Assembly (NCBI RefSeq): GCF_014203795.1
Contig: NZ_JACHJU010000002.1
Coordinates: 558,001 to 622,000 of the forward strand
Length of the DNA: 64,000 nt
Source: Streptosporangium album
GTDB lineage: Bacteria; Actinomycetota; Actinomycetes; Streptosporangiales; Streptosporangiaceae
Direction of reading: 5' to 3'
Positions within the stretch are counted from its first letter, which is position 1. Each line of letters begins with the position of its first letter. The notes beneath the pieces were generated by a model. It was given only the letters and a program-made list of their open reading frames with translations, made no database searches and was not told the DNA's origin. Both the position numbers and the translations under genes were made by a program. Below are positions 8,583-16,895 of this stretch, piece by piece.

Positions 8583-8750
8583 TCAGACGTCGCGGCCTCT
8601 GGCCCGGCCGTAGATGTCGAGGGTGCCGGTCTCGGGGGCGCAGGAGAAACCGGTGGGGCTGTTCTGCAGCACGCCGTCGGGGCTCGCCGTGGCCAGGCGG
8701 ACCAGCCGCCGGCTCGCGAGATAGTCGAATTCTGCCTGGGTGAACGTCAT
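8583..8750 (-). pseudogene. Truncated PPOX/F420-binding flavoenzyme
   Basis: Only 55 codons remain. The N-terminus (MTFTQAEFDYLASRRLVRLATASPDGVLQNSPTGF in two overlapping parts) is that of a pyridoxamine-5'-phosphate-oxidase-like F420-dependent protein, normally about 130-145 residues. After ETGTLDIYG the sequence diverges from the family and stops. No frame downstream restores the missing FMN/F420-binding half, so a deletion rather than a simple frameshift is likely. It is fired from the SoxR operator described separately, suggesting the intact ancestor was a SoxR target. Confidence 0.65.
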
Positions 8751-8763
8751 GGGACGAGCATGC

Positions 8764-8785
8764 GACCTCATCCAAGGTTGAGGTC
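8764..8785. promoter_or_regulatory. SoxR operator
   Basis: A 22-base near-perfect palindrome, whose 18-base core CCTCATCCAAGGTTGAGG (8766-8783) keeps the CCTCA...TGAGG arms and spacing of the classical SoxR box (16 of 18 positions symmetric). It lies between the divergent PPOX remnant and the SoxR gene, 17 bases before the SoxR ATG. Confidence 0.8.
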
Positions 8786-8800
8786 AAGCTATGGTGAGGC

Positions 8801-9313
8801 ATGCCCAAGAATGTGGAGATCACCGTGGGGCAGCTGGCCTCGCGCAGCGGGGTCGCCGTCTCGGCCCTGCACTTCTACGAGTCCAAGGGGCTGATCAGCA
8901 GCCGCCGTACGGTCGGCAACCAGCGTCGCTTCACCCGTGACACGCTGCGCCGGATCGCCTTCATCAGGGTCTCGCAGCGGGTCGGCATCCCCCTGAGGTC
9001 GATCCAGGAGGCCCTGTCCGCCCTGCCCGACGAGCGCACCCCCACCCGCGAGGACTGGGCGAAGCTCTCGGTGGCGTGGCGGAGCGAGCTGGACGACCGG
9101 ATCAGGCAGCTCCAGCGGCTCCGCGACGGTCTTACCGAGTGCATCGGCTGTGGTTGCCTGTCCCTGGACCGCTGCGCGCTGGCCAACCCCGACGACGTGG
9201 CGGCGGCCCGGGGACCCGGCTCGCGTCTGATGGTCGTCCCGCGCCGTGACTGCGCCCCTCCCTCCTCCTGCGCGGGCCCGGACCTGGAGTCTCCGGAGGC
9301 GGTGGGGGCATAA
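8801..9313 (+). CDS. soxR: Redox-sensitive transcriptional activator SoxR
   Basis: A 170-residue MerR-family regulator. The N-terminal winged helix is followed by a coiled-coil helix and the [2Fe-2S] motif CIGCGCLSLDRC, giving Cys114, Cys117, Cys119 and Cys125, exactly the SoxR pattern. In actinomycetes SoxR is activated by redox-active metabolites such as quinones and phenazines rather than superoxide. GGTGAGG precedes the ATG. The C-terminal ~40 residues after the cluster are extended relative to E. coli SoxR and include further cysteines. The gene is divergent from a decayed flavoenzyme gene that shares its operator. Confidence 0.95.
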   Translation: MPKNVEITVGQLASRSGVAVSALHFYESKGLISSRRTVGNQRRFTRDTLRRIAFIRVSQRVGIPLRSIQEALSALPDERTPTREDWAKLSVAWRSELDDRIRQLQRLRDGLTECIGCGCLSLDRCALANPDDVAAARGPGSRLMVVPRRDCAPPSSCAGPDLESPEAVGA

Positions 9314-9360
9314 CGGCGTCCGGTGCGCGCACACGGCCGCGGAGACGTCCCCCGGGGACG

Positions 9361-10239
9361 TCAGAGGCCGTGGGCGCGTAGCCAGGCGCGGTTGGCGCGC
9401 TGGTCGTCCAGGATCCGGTCGAGGTCCTGGCCGGAGCCCGGAACGTCCTGCTCGACGACCAGCCAGCCCTGGTAGCCGCCGAGCGCGCCCAGAACGGCGG
9501 TCAGGTCGATCTCTCCTGCGCCGAGTGGGGGGAACGCGCCGCCCGCGACGGCCGCCGCCAGGTCGCCGCCGGCCGCCCGCACCCGGTCGCGCGCCTCCCG
9601 GCTCGCGTCCTTGAGGTGGAACTGGCCGATGCGGCCGCCCCACTCCCGCAGCGCCGCCACCGGGTCGCCGCCGGCCAGCCAGAGGTGGCCGGTGTCCAGG
9701 CAGAGCGAGACGTCGGTGAGCTCCAGCAGCCGCTCGACCTCATCGGGGGTCTCCACAAGCGTTCCCGCGTGGTGGTGGAAGACGGGTTCCAGGCCGCGGT
9801 CGCGGCAGCGGTCGGCCGCCTGCTGGACGCGGGAGGCGAACCCCGCCCACGCCTCGCCCGGCAGGCCGGGGGCGACGCCCCCGGCGAACCGCGCCGGGTG
9901 GGCGGGGCAGGCCAGGGTGGGCCGGGGCGCGAACCGCCCGTCGCCGACCGGCACGCTCGCGAACACCGCCAGCGCCGCGTCCAGCCCGGCCAGGTCGGCC
10001 GCGAAGGCGCCGGCGTCCTCGTAGCGCAGGTCCACCCAGCCGCCGGCCAGTCCCATCCCGGTCCGTCCCAGCCGCTCCCGCAGCTCGGCACCGGTTCCCA
10101 GGTAGCCGATCGGGCCCGAGTCGACCCCGTCGTAGCCGGCTTCGGCGAGCACGCCGAGCATGGTGTCGGCGTCCAGCGGGGCGCCCTCCACCTGGTAGAT
10201 CCCGAAGTTGACGGGGGCGTTCGCGACCTTGATCGACAT
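9361..10239 (-). CDS. IolE-like sugar isomerase/dehydratase (TIM barrel)
   Basis: A 292-residue AP-endonuclease-2-like TIM barrel. Landmarks match 2-keto-myo-inositol dehydratase-type proteins: FGIYQVEG near the N-terminus, VFHHHAGTLVETPDEVERLL near residues 152-171, CLDTGHLWLAGGDP near 179, IGQFHLKD near 203 and WLVVEQD near 262, supplying the His, Asp and Glu metal ligands. The start follows the upstream gene's stop by three bases, with its GGAG inside that gene's end, so the pair is translationally coupled. Inosose dehydration or a related isomerisation is likely but unproven. Confidence 0.8.
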   Translation of the reverse strand: MSIKVANAPVNFGIYQVEGAPLDADTMLGVLAEAGYDGVDSGPIGYLGTGAELRERLGRTGMGLAGGWVDLRYEDAGAFAADLAGLDAALAVFASVPVGDGRFAPRPTLACPAHPARFAGGVAPGLPGEAWAGFASRVQQAADRCRDRGLEPVFHHHAGTLVETPDEVERLLELTDVSLCLDTGHLWLAGGDPVAALREWGGRIGQFHLKDASREARDRVRAAGGDLAAAVAGGAFPPLGAGEIDLTAVLGALGGYQGWLVVEQDVPGSGQDLDRILDDQRANRAWLRAHGL

Positions 10240-10242
10240 GGG

Positions 10243-11169
10243 TCACTCCATGTGGCTCAGCCAGCGCAGGGGGTTGTCGTGGGTGATCAGGCGGATGGTC
10301 TCCTCGCCGACCCCGGACTCGCGCAGCCGGGGCAGGAAGGTGCGGAACAGATGGCTGTAGCCGGCTCCGCCGTACCGCTCGATCTCGGAGACCTTCGACA
10401 GGCCGCTGCTGAGCAGCAGACGGTGCGCGTATCCGGCCTCGATGAGGTCCAGCGCCTGCCGGAGCCGGTCGGCGCCGAGGGAGGAGAGGCAGACGTAGCC
10501 CCCGCGTTCCACGATCCTCTGGGGGGTCGCCGGGTCCGTCCCGGAGCCGGCGACGCTGACCCGGTGGGCGGGCAGGCCCTCGCCGAGCAGGATCTCCAGC
10601 AGTGCCAGACCGCCGCGGTGATGGGTGGCGACGGGCAGGCCGGAGGCCAGGGACGCCCTGGCGGCGGCTGCCACGCAGCGCTCCTCGGCGGGTGTGGGCT
10701 TCTGGCCCCAGATGCCGATCTCACCGATCACGCCGGGGCGGACGCTGGTGCCGTCCAGCCCGTCCTCGATCTCGGTCAGCAGGTGCGCGGTGAGGGCGTC
10801 CACGTCGGCGTCGAGGGCACAGGAGGGGGTGAAGGGGCCGGAGAAGAATCCGGTCCCGGCCACCACGGCCACCCGGCTGCCGGCGGTGACCCGGGCCAGC
10901 GTGGCGGCGTCGCGACCCATGCCGATGCAGCTCAGTTCGACGACCAGGCCGAGCCTGTCGGACTGGCGTAGCCCGCACAGTTCCCGAATGACCTCCTGCT
11001 CCTCGTCCAGCCAGCGGTGCGGGTCGGATCCGGCGTCGGCGGCCCTGCGCATGTCGCTGCGCAGGTGCTCGCGGGGGAGGACTGCCCCGTCGATGGCGGA
11101 CGGAGCGCAGGAGCCGGTGACGGTCCTGACAAGGGGAGCCTCGATTGTGTCGAGGAGAGCCTCGGGCAT
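10243..11169 (-). CDS. Phosphotriesterase-family protein with degenerate metal site
   Basis: A 308-residue TIM barrel aligned to phosphotriesterase/lactonase-like proteins: VRTVTG near the N-terminus, PREHLRSD, GVIGEIGIWG with the bridging Glu, VATHHRGG, and the C-terminal ITHDNPLRWL. Three expected ligands are missing: the first His of the HxH motif is Arg (PREHL instead of PHEHL), the His of the family's VIGH motif is Gly (VAGSG), and the Asp after strand 8 is Gly (LLLSSGLS). The fold is intact and the frame uninterrupted, so it may be a pseudoenzyme or use altered chemistry. It leads an operon with the IolE-like gene; an AT-rich stretch upstream (11175-11235) probably holds the promoter. 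Confidence 0.75.
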   Translation of the reverse strand: MPEALLDTIEAPLVRTVTGSCAPSAIDGAVLPREHLRSDMRRAADAGSDPHRWLDEEQEVIRELCGLRQSDRLGLVVELSCIGMGRDAATLARVTAGSRVAVVAGTGFFSGPFTPSCALDADVDALTAHLLTEIEDGLDGTSVRPGVIGEIGIWGQKPTPAEERCVAAAARASLASGLPVATHHRGGLALLEILLGEGLPAHRVSVAGSGTDPATPQRIVERGGYVCLSSLGADRLRQALDLIEAGYAHRLLLSSGLSKVSEIERYGGAGYSHLFRTFLPRLRESGVGEETIRLITHDNPLRWLSHME

Positions 11170-11441
11170 GAACGGACATTAACTCATATTTTGGGTAAAC
11201 ATAATGGAAGCCTCAATGGTTTTACCTTGTTGCCCTTAGCTTGCGATTTAACGTCACTCTCGGTGTTCGTTGCCGGTCGTTACGGTCTTTCGGTAGGGTG
11301 GACGCTTGTCCTTCGGCCGGTTCCTTGATCCTTTTGGGCGTCCGGGTCCGGGTCCGGGGCGGGTGAGTTTCGGTGAGCCGGCGGGCGTCCCCAATTTCGC
11401 ACGGAGACGGCGAAAACCGAGGCGGACCCGGTACGGGCTGA

Positions 11442-11934
11442 GCGGCCTTCCCGCGGGTCTACCTCGGCACCAACGGCCGGGGCATCCTCTACGCCGACAA
11501 CGGCGGGACCGTCCCGCCCGACGACACCACCCCGCCGTCCAAGCCCGGAAAGCCGGTCGCCTCGGCGATCACCTCTTCGGGTGCCACGCTGACCTGGACG
11601 GCGTCCACCGACAACACCGCGGTGACCGGCTACGACGTCTACCGGGAGGCCGGGGCGACCGACGTGAAGGCCGGCTCGCCGTCCTCGGCGTCGTTCGCGC
11701 TGACCGGCCTGGCCGCCGACACCTCCTTCACCTACTACGTGGTCGTTCGCAAACGGCCAGCAGATCACCCAGCTCTGGAGCGGCGTCCACACCCAGACCG
11801 GCGCCGACGTCACCGTGAAGAACGCGAGCTGGAACGGCAACCTGGGGAGCGGGGCGTCCACGACGTTCGGCTTCGGGGGTAGCTGGACCGGCACCAACGG
11901 CGTCCCCGACACCGTCACCTGCACGGCCGGCTGA
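11442..11934 (+). pseudogene. Remnant of secreted GH74-FN3-CBM2 polysaccharidase
   Basis: Translation from 11442 gives RVYLGTNGRGILYADNGG, the typical end of a GH74 xyloglucanase catalytic domain, then a Pro/Thr linker and most of a fibronectin type III domain (TLTWTASTDNTAVTGYDVY). At about 11745 the sequence jumps frame and joins directly to the middle of a family 2 cellulose-binding module (FANGQQITQLWSGVHTQTG, then VKNASWNG and a normal C-terminus). The N-terminal bulk of the enzyme, the end of FN3 and the start of CBM2 are absent. At least two deletions are needed to explain this. It indicates past growth on plant cell walls. Confidence 0.75.
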
Positions 11935-12128
11935 CCGGCCGGCCCGACCGTGGTTCCGCGCGGCCCTCCGAAGCCGCGCGGGACCCGGGCGCGGGCCACA
12001 CCCTCTCCGTGCGACCCAGGGCGCAGGCGCGACTCGTTCTCCAGAACAGGCGCGGCTCATCCCCCAGAAGGAGCGGAGCTGGAATGGGCTGGCCTATTCT
12101 GGAGCGAAACCGACTGTCCGGGGGACGC

Positions 12129-12608
12129 GTGGCTATCTCTGATGAGGTGCGGAAAACCCAGGCCGGGACCGAGCGGCCGTCCGAGACCGGGGACGCCGAC
12201 GCGTTGAAGGACGAGGCGGCGCGGCGATCGGGCATCCACGGCTGGCTTGACGGCGTCAGGTCCACCCGGACGGGCCGTCTCACCCTCAAGATCGTTATTG
12301 GCTTCCTCGGTGCCGTGCTGGTCATCGCCGGCCTCGTCATGGTCCCCTTCCCCGGACCGGGCTGGCTGGTGGTCTTCGCCGGCCTCGCCGTGCTCGCCAC
12401 CGAGTTCCACTGGGCACATTTGCTGCTGGAGTTCGGCAAGCGGACCCTGTCGGCCTGGACGGCCTGGCTCGGCCGCCAGGGCTGGCCGGTCAAGATCCTG
12501 GTCGTCCTCGTGGCCGCCGTGGCCGCCATGGCCATCGTCTACTACGGCCTCAAGCTCAGCTTCCACTTCGACCTGATCGCCGAGGCGCGGAAGCTGATCA
12601 ACCGTTAG
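12129..12608 (+). CDS. TIGR02611/PGPGW family membrane protein
   Basis: A ~159-residue membrane protein with the family motif PFPGPGWLVVFAGLAVLATEF. Three hydrophobic helices are visible: one ending in the PGPGW turn, one immediately after it, and one near the C-terminus (VLVVLVAAVAAMAIVYYG). The N-terminal ~50 residues are hydrophilic. GTG 12129 was preferred, with GGGGGA upstream; ATG 12084 in the same frame is possible, but a TATTCT promoter-like element overlaps that region. Function is unknown; homologues are common in actinobacteria. Confidence 0.8.
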   Translation: MAISDEVRKTQAGTERPSETGDADALKDEAARRSGIHGWLDGVRSTRTGRLTLKIVIGFLGAVLVIAGLVMVPFPGPGWLVVFAGLAVLATEFHWAHLLLEFGKRTLSAWTAWLGRQGWPVKILVVLVAAVAAMAIVYYGLKLSFHFDLIAEARKLINR

Positions 12609-12671
12609 CACGGTGACCGCTCCTGCCCGCCGTACGGCCGGCGGCGGCCGCGTCGTGACGGGCGGGCCGGA

Positions 12672-13205
12672 TCACCTGAGACGGGCGGCGATGATCCGGG
12701 CGCACTCCATGGACTCGGTGCGGGTCGTGTCCACCTCCAGGTCGTAGGCCACACCGTGGTGGACCGTGTCCGCCTGCGACCGCGCCATTCCCGTGACCCG
12801 GTCGCCCCGCGCGACCTCGCGGCCCGCGGCGACCGTACTCTCACAGCGCACACCGACCCAGAGCACCTGTAGCCCGTCAAGCGCCCTCAGCCATCGCTCC
12901 TGCGAAGCCGCCCCACCGAGGAAGACCTCGTCCACGATGACGCGTGCGCCCGCGCGGACCATCGCGGCGATCCCCTGGATCCACGCCTCCTCCAGAGTCC
13001 GGAACGCGGGCTCCACGATCACCTCACCGTCCGGGGCGAACTCGATCCCCGCCCCCGGCGTCCGCATTGACGCGGGCATCCCCTGGACCAGCGTGTCGAC
13101 CCCGAAGGTCAGCCACGGATCCGGCAGGATCGCCTGCAGGCACCGGGCGATCCCGGACTTCCCCGCGCTGGAACCACCGTTGAGAACGATCATTTCGGTC
13201 GTCAT
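12672..13205 (-). CDS. Chloramphenicol phosphotransferase-like kinase
   Basis: A 177-residue P-loop kinase. The Walker A motif [10 protein letters not shown] lies at residues 9-18. [11 protein letters not shown] near residue 34 supplies the Asp that in Streptomyces venezuelae CPT acts as base. [10 protein letters not shown] near 88 is Walker B-like, and WVGVRC and [12 protein letters not shown] follow the CPT pattern. Known members phosphorylate the C3 hydroxyl of chloramphenicol; many genomic homologues have unknown substrates, so resistance is possible but not shown. The gene is convergent with the PGPGW gene. Confidence 0.82.
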   Translation of the reverse strand: MTTEMIVLNGGSSAGKSGIARCLQAILPDPWLTFGVDTLVQGMPASMRTPGAGIEFAPDGEVIVEPAFRTLEEAWIQGIAAMVRAGARVIVDEVFLGGAASQERWLRALDGLQVLWVGVRCESTVAAGREVARGDRVTGMARSQADTVHHGVAYDLEVDTTRTESMECARIIAARLR

Positions 13206-13445
13206 CGCGCCACAGTAAATGCTCCGAAGGCGTGACCGGAACGGATTTACGGCGGCCGCCTCCCGCCCACCACGACCCGGCGGACGTCCCCGACCACCGC
13301 GCCGGACGGAATCCGGCCGGCAGGCGCGGCGTCTCCGGAGAGGTTTTACCCGGAGCTTCCAGCCACATGATCATTTTGGGACGTCCCTCTCCGTAGTCTC
13401 TCTCCGTCTGATCCCCGAAGCTGGACACAAGGAGAGTGACATCCG

Positions 13446-13820
13446 ATGCGCGCCCTGACCTCGATGGTCGCCCTGGCGGCGGCCGGAATCGTTATCGTGA
13501 CCGGCGTCGCCGCCCGGGCCGACACCGTCAATCTGGGAGCGACGATCCTGCCCGGCGCCGAGGTGTCCCTCGCCAAGGGGCTCGTCCCCACGGCCCCGTA
13601 CAAGGGCAAGGTCCTGGTCAAGCTGGAGAACAACACGGTGCCGACCGAGGTGAAGATCGGTACCTGTAAGGGCAAGGCCATCGGGGCGGTGACCATCGTC
13701 GCCAACGACCACGCGCCCTACGTCGCCGCCGACCCCGACACGGCCCCCGCCTGCATCCGCTTCAAGGTGAAGAACCTCGGCACCACCCCCGCCACCATCG
13801 CGGGCGCCGGTTACTTCTGA
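13446..13820 (+). CDS. Small secreted protein of unknown function
   Basis: A 124-residue protein with a Sec signal peptide ending near VAARADT (cleavage after about residue 25). The mature ~99 residues are beta-rich and hold two cysteines (IGTCKGK and APACIRF) that could form one disulfide. AAGGAGAGTG precedes the ATG with suitable spacing. No family was recognised. A preceding AT-richer stretch around 13370-13390 could be its promoter. It may be an extracellular or wall-associated protein. Confidence 0.7.
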   Translation: MRALTSMVALAAAGIVIVTGVAARADTVNLGATILPGAEVSLAKGLVPTAPYKGKVLVKLENNTVPTEVKIGTCKGKAIGAVTIVANDHAPYVAADPDTAPACIRFKVKNLGTTPATIAGAGYF

Positions 13821-13954
13821 CCCCGTTCCGGAGCCGGGGACACCCGACCGGCCGTCCGTGGCGTTCCCGCATGTAACGGAGGAGCCCGCATCCTTTACAC
13901 GTCGGTCACAGGATCCGACCGGTGATGTAACTCGCGGTAGCCATCCTGGGGTGC

Positions 13955-14248
13955 ATGAGTGAGACGGAACGGAGACGATCCGCCTCGGGGTGGACGCTCA
14001 ACAGGGAACTGCTCAACGTCGGCGCGATCATCGTCGCCGCAGGCATGGCCCACCTCGTCATGGGCCTGATCGGGCACGACAAGTACGGTCCGGTGATGCT
14101 TCTCCTCCTCGGCGCGATCCTGGTGGTGGCCGCGCTGGGGCACCGGTTCTACGAGGAGCGCCGGCTCCGCGTCACGATGGCGGCCGAATGCGCCCGTTGC
14201 GGGGAGGTGGCGGCGGCCGCCCCGCCCCGCACGCGGAAGGCCACGTGA
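13955..14248 (+). CDS. Small two-helix membrane protein
   Basis: A 97-residue protein with a charged N-terminus, two transmembrane helices (LLNVGAIIVAAGMAHLVMGL and VMLLLLGAILVVAALGH) and a basic cytoplasmic tail containing one CxxC (ECARCGE), which could bind a metal. No family recognised. It is followed by an AT-rich intergenic region rather than another gene of the same operon. Confidence 0.6.
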   Translation: MSETERRRSASGWTLNRELLNVGAIIVAAGMAHLVMGLIGHDKYGPVMLLLLGAILVVAALGHRFYEERRLRVTMAAECARCGEVAAAAPPRTRKAT

Positions 14249-14344
14249 TCAGCCGGACAGGGCCCGGCTGTCGAGCGAGATCGCGTTCTTGGCCCGCTCG
14301 GCCGACTCCTCGGATGTCGACCGCCTGGCCGCCCCGGCATGGAG

Positions 14345-14470
14345 AGCGTTTATGCGGTGATTTCATAATATGGACATAACATTTATATGTTAATATGTCG
14401 GAGCATATTGAGGTGCCGGATAAATCAATTAAGCATGGGTGGGATCCCGGATGAATTTCCGGCTTAAAAT
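14345..14470. promoter_or_regulatory. AT-rich regulatory region with palindrome
   Basis: This ~125-bp stretch is strikingly AT-rich for this genome. It contains a perfect 6-bp inverted repeat TAACAT-TTAT-ATGTTA (14377-14392) flanked by related TATG/CATA elements. It lies directly upstream of the beta-propeller gene and probably contains its promoter and an operator; the binding protein is unknown. Confidence 0.45.
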
Positions 14471-14476
14471 GCCGCA

Positions 14477-15424
14477 GTGTCTGTGACTCCTGGGATTTAC
14501 CGACCACTCGGATGCGCCGTCATCGTCGCCTCGACGCTCGCGCTCACCCCGACCGCCGCCTACGCCGCCAGTTCCGTGGACGTCGCGCTCCCCGACACCC
14601 GGGTGACCGTGCGCGAGAGCTCCACGGACCCGTTCACGATCACCTCGTACACCCTCGGCAACTCGGCATACCTACGCAGAAGCACCGGGTTCGTCAAGCA
14701 GATCGGCTATCAGGAGGTCACCGTCGCCCCCAAGGGGACCATGGCCCTCGCGGTGCCCACCTCCTACAGTGCGGGCCACGACTCGGTGCTCCTCGCCGAC
14801 CTGGCGGCGAACAAGGCCAGCAAGATCCAGACCGTCGCCAAGCCGTCCATCGCCAAGTTCGCCCACTGGTCCCGGAGCGGCACCAAGGCCGTCCTGACCG
14901 TCCAGGGCAGGAACGGCACGCTCTGGGAGACGACGGGCTTCGTGATCGTCGACGCGACGGCGAAGACCGCCCGGACGGTGATCGTGAAGGGGGTGGACAG
15001 GGCGGCGAGGTTCCGCTGGAGCCCCGACGGCGTCTACGTGGTGGCCGACTACCAGGGCGGCACCCGTTTCTACGACCAGGCCGGCGTGGTCCGGCGCGCC
15101 CTGGCCAAGACAGGGATCCCGGCCGGCGGCGAGGACGCCTTCGCACCCTCCGCGCGCACCTTCATGACCTGGTGTCCGGCGTCCTACACCGAGTACGTCT
15201 GCTTCTGGGACCGGGCCACGGGCAAGCTCGCAGGCAAGGCGGACGTCAAGCCGAAGGCCCTGCTGGGCTGGTGGGACGACAAGCACATCATCGCCGTCAT
15301 GGCCAGTGGGAACGCCTACCGGGTCGCCGTGCTCGACCTCCAGGGCAAGGCCACGCGGGTGCTGGCCGACATCTCCGCCGAGGACTGGAAGAACAAGGTC
15401 TACCTCAGCTACACCCGCCGGTGA
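14477..15424 (+). CDS. Secreted TolB-like beta-propeller protein
   Basis: A 315-residue exported protein. The signal peptide spans about residues 1-30 (cleavage near AAYAAS). The mature part is beta-rich and shows WD40/TolB-like blade motifs such as FAHWSRSGTKAVL and FRWSPDGVYVV. No catalytic signature is visible. GTG 14477 is the only start that includes the signal peptide, but it lacks a clear ribosome-binding site. It is monocistronic, between an AT-rich regulatory region and a strong terminator. Confidence 0.7.
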   Translation: MSVTPGIYRPLGCAVIVASTLALTPTAAYAASSVDVALPDTRVTVRESSTDPFTITSYTLGNSAYLRRSTGFVKQIGYQEVTVAPKGTMALAVPTSYSAGHDSVLLADLAANKASKIQTVAKPSIAKFAHWSRSGTKAVLTVQGRNGTLWETTGFVIVDATAKTARTVIVKGVDRAARFRWSPDGVYVVADYQGGTRFYDQAGVVRRALAKTGIPAGGEDAFAPSARTFMTWCPASYTEYVCFWDRATGKLAGKADVKPKALLGWWDDKHIIAVMASGNAYRVAVLDLQGKATRVLADISAEDWKNKVYLSYTRR

Positions 15425-15430
15425 CGACCT

Positions 15431-15470
15431 CCGGTCCGGTACGGCCGCCGCGCCCGCCGTACCGGACCGG
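15431..15470. terminator. Bidirectional terminator
   Basis: A perfect 15-bp inverted repeat (arms 15431-15445 and 15456-15470) with a 10-base loop separates the convergent propeller and GroES-like genes and can serve both transcripts. Confidence 0.75.
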
Positions 15471-15527
15471 CGGACAGATCGGAGAAGCCCGGCTCCGGGC
15501 GCGCCGGCAGGGCGGCTCCGGTCACGG

Positions 15528-15848
15528 CTACAGGTACAGGCCGGTGCCGTTGTCGGTCTGCGGGGTGGCGATGGCGTGCAGGTCGCGCTCGCGCATGATG
15601 AGGTAGAGCTGGCTGTGGACCTCGACCTCGTACTGGTCCTCGGGATTGAACAGCACCTTGTCGCCCACCTTCACCGCGCGGGCGTTCGGGCCCGCACCGC
15701 AGACCTCGCCCCAGACGAGCCGGTTGGCCATCTTCACCGTGGCGGGGATGACGATGCCCGCCGTGCTGCGCCGCTCCTCCGGCTCCTGCTCAACCTTGAT
15801 CATGACGCGGTCGTGGAGCATCTGGATCTCGAACTTCGGGTCACCCAC
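15528..15848 (-). CDS. Divergent actinobacterial GroES-family co-chaperonin
   Basis: A ~106-residue Cpn10 protein. MLHDRVMIKVE corresponds to the canonical PL.DRV start, followed by RRSTAGIVIPAT (mobile loop region), GEVCGAGPNARAVKVGDKVLFNPED and MRERDLHAIA. It belongs to the second, divergent GroES type of actinobacteria that is not linked to groEL; no groEL is nearby. The annotated GTG gives a nine-residue extension; the internal ATG of MLHDRV is a plausible alternative start. Confidence 0.82.
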   Translation of the reverse strand: MGDPKFEIQMLHDRVMIKVEQEPEERRSTAGIVIPATVKMANRLVWGEVCGAGPNARAVKVGDKVLFNPEDQYEVEVHSQLYLIMRERDLHAIATPQTDNGTGLYL

Positions 15849-15965
15849 AGGACAAAGCTTATGGGACCGGCGGGATCGCCCCGGCGGGCCCGGTGGCTCG
15901 GCCGTCCTCCCCGGGCCTGTCGGGAGTCGCCCGCACGGGTCCGGATCGGCCGGTCAACCTGCGGT

Positions 15966-16850
15966 TCAGGGGAGCACCAGTTCGGCGAAGACGGCCCGGT
16001 GGTCGGTGCCGGGGACACGGTGGACGCCGAACGACCGGACCCCGATCCGGGGGTCGGCGAGCACATGGTCCAGCGTCACCCCGGGGACCGGCTCCCAGCC
16101 CTGCTGGGGCCAGGTCGGGGTGAAACCCTGCCCGGTGACGTCGGCGGCGTCGCGGTAGCCGGCGGTGAGGAGTTCCCGCATGACCGCATGGTCGAGGGTG
16201 GCGTTGAAGTCCCCGGCCAGGATCCCGGTACGGCCCGGCGCCGGGCCTGGGCAGCGCCCGCAGGCCCTGGGCCCAGCAGGCCGCCTTGTAGTCGAACCGG
16301 GGGGCGCAGGGGTGGACCGAGACGATCTGGAGGTTCTGCTCGGGCGCGACGGCCACCGACTGGCGGAAGTTGCCGTAGTTGAGCGCGGCCTGGTCCGCGC
16401 GGAGCGGGAATCGCGCGTAGACGCCGGAGCCCCAGACGCCCGGGACGGGCTCGCCGGCCAGGTGGGGGAGGGCCTTGCGGATGCCCGCCTTCTCCAGGCG
16501 CTCGGCCGCCTCGGGGGTGAGCTCCTGGAGGGTCAGGATGTCGGGCCTGAGCCGTAGGACGAGGTCCATGACCGTCTTGGTGTCGGCGTCGCCGCGCGCG
16601 AGGTTGGCGGCCAGCACCCGCAGCGGCGCAGGACCAGGGCGAGCAGCGCGACGGCGACCGAGGCCGCCGCCACGTACGGGGTGAACGCCACGAGCTGGAT
16701 CCACCGGAATCCGGCGTCCCAGCCGGTCGTCCGCAGCACCGCCCAGGCCGCGAACGGCGTCACCAGGATCCAGATCAGGACGCTGATCCAGCGCCTCCGG
16801 TGCGGGCGGTCGGCAGGCGGGGCCGTAGTGGAGATCGTTTCGGTGGTCAT
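15966..16850 (-). pseudogene. Membrane-anchored endonuclease/exonuclease/phosphatase protein, two frameshifts
   Basis: Three segments in different frames make one gene. The first (from 16850) encodes a basic N-terminus and hydrophobic helices. A frameshift near 16620-16630 leads to RVLAANLARGDADTK and LTLQELTPEA, which hold the Asn and Glu metal ligands. A second frameshift near 16231-16236 leads to ILAGDFNATLDH, then TLDHVLADPRI and GTDHRAVF, the catalytic end. All motifs survive, so either decay is recent or the two indels, both in short C/G runs, are sequencing errors. Intact relatives are vancomycin-resistance-VanJ-like membrane phosphoesterases. Confidence 0.7.
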
Positions 16851-16895
16851 CTCGCCGGACGCTACCGGTTCAGGCGCGCCGGGAGAAGGCCCGGA

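Noticed and set aside
14512-15606. A 364-codon plus-strand frame overlapping the beta-propeller gene
   Set aside because: Arg-rich shadow of the propeller frame, which has a signal peptide and beta-strand pattern.
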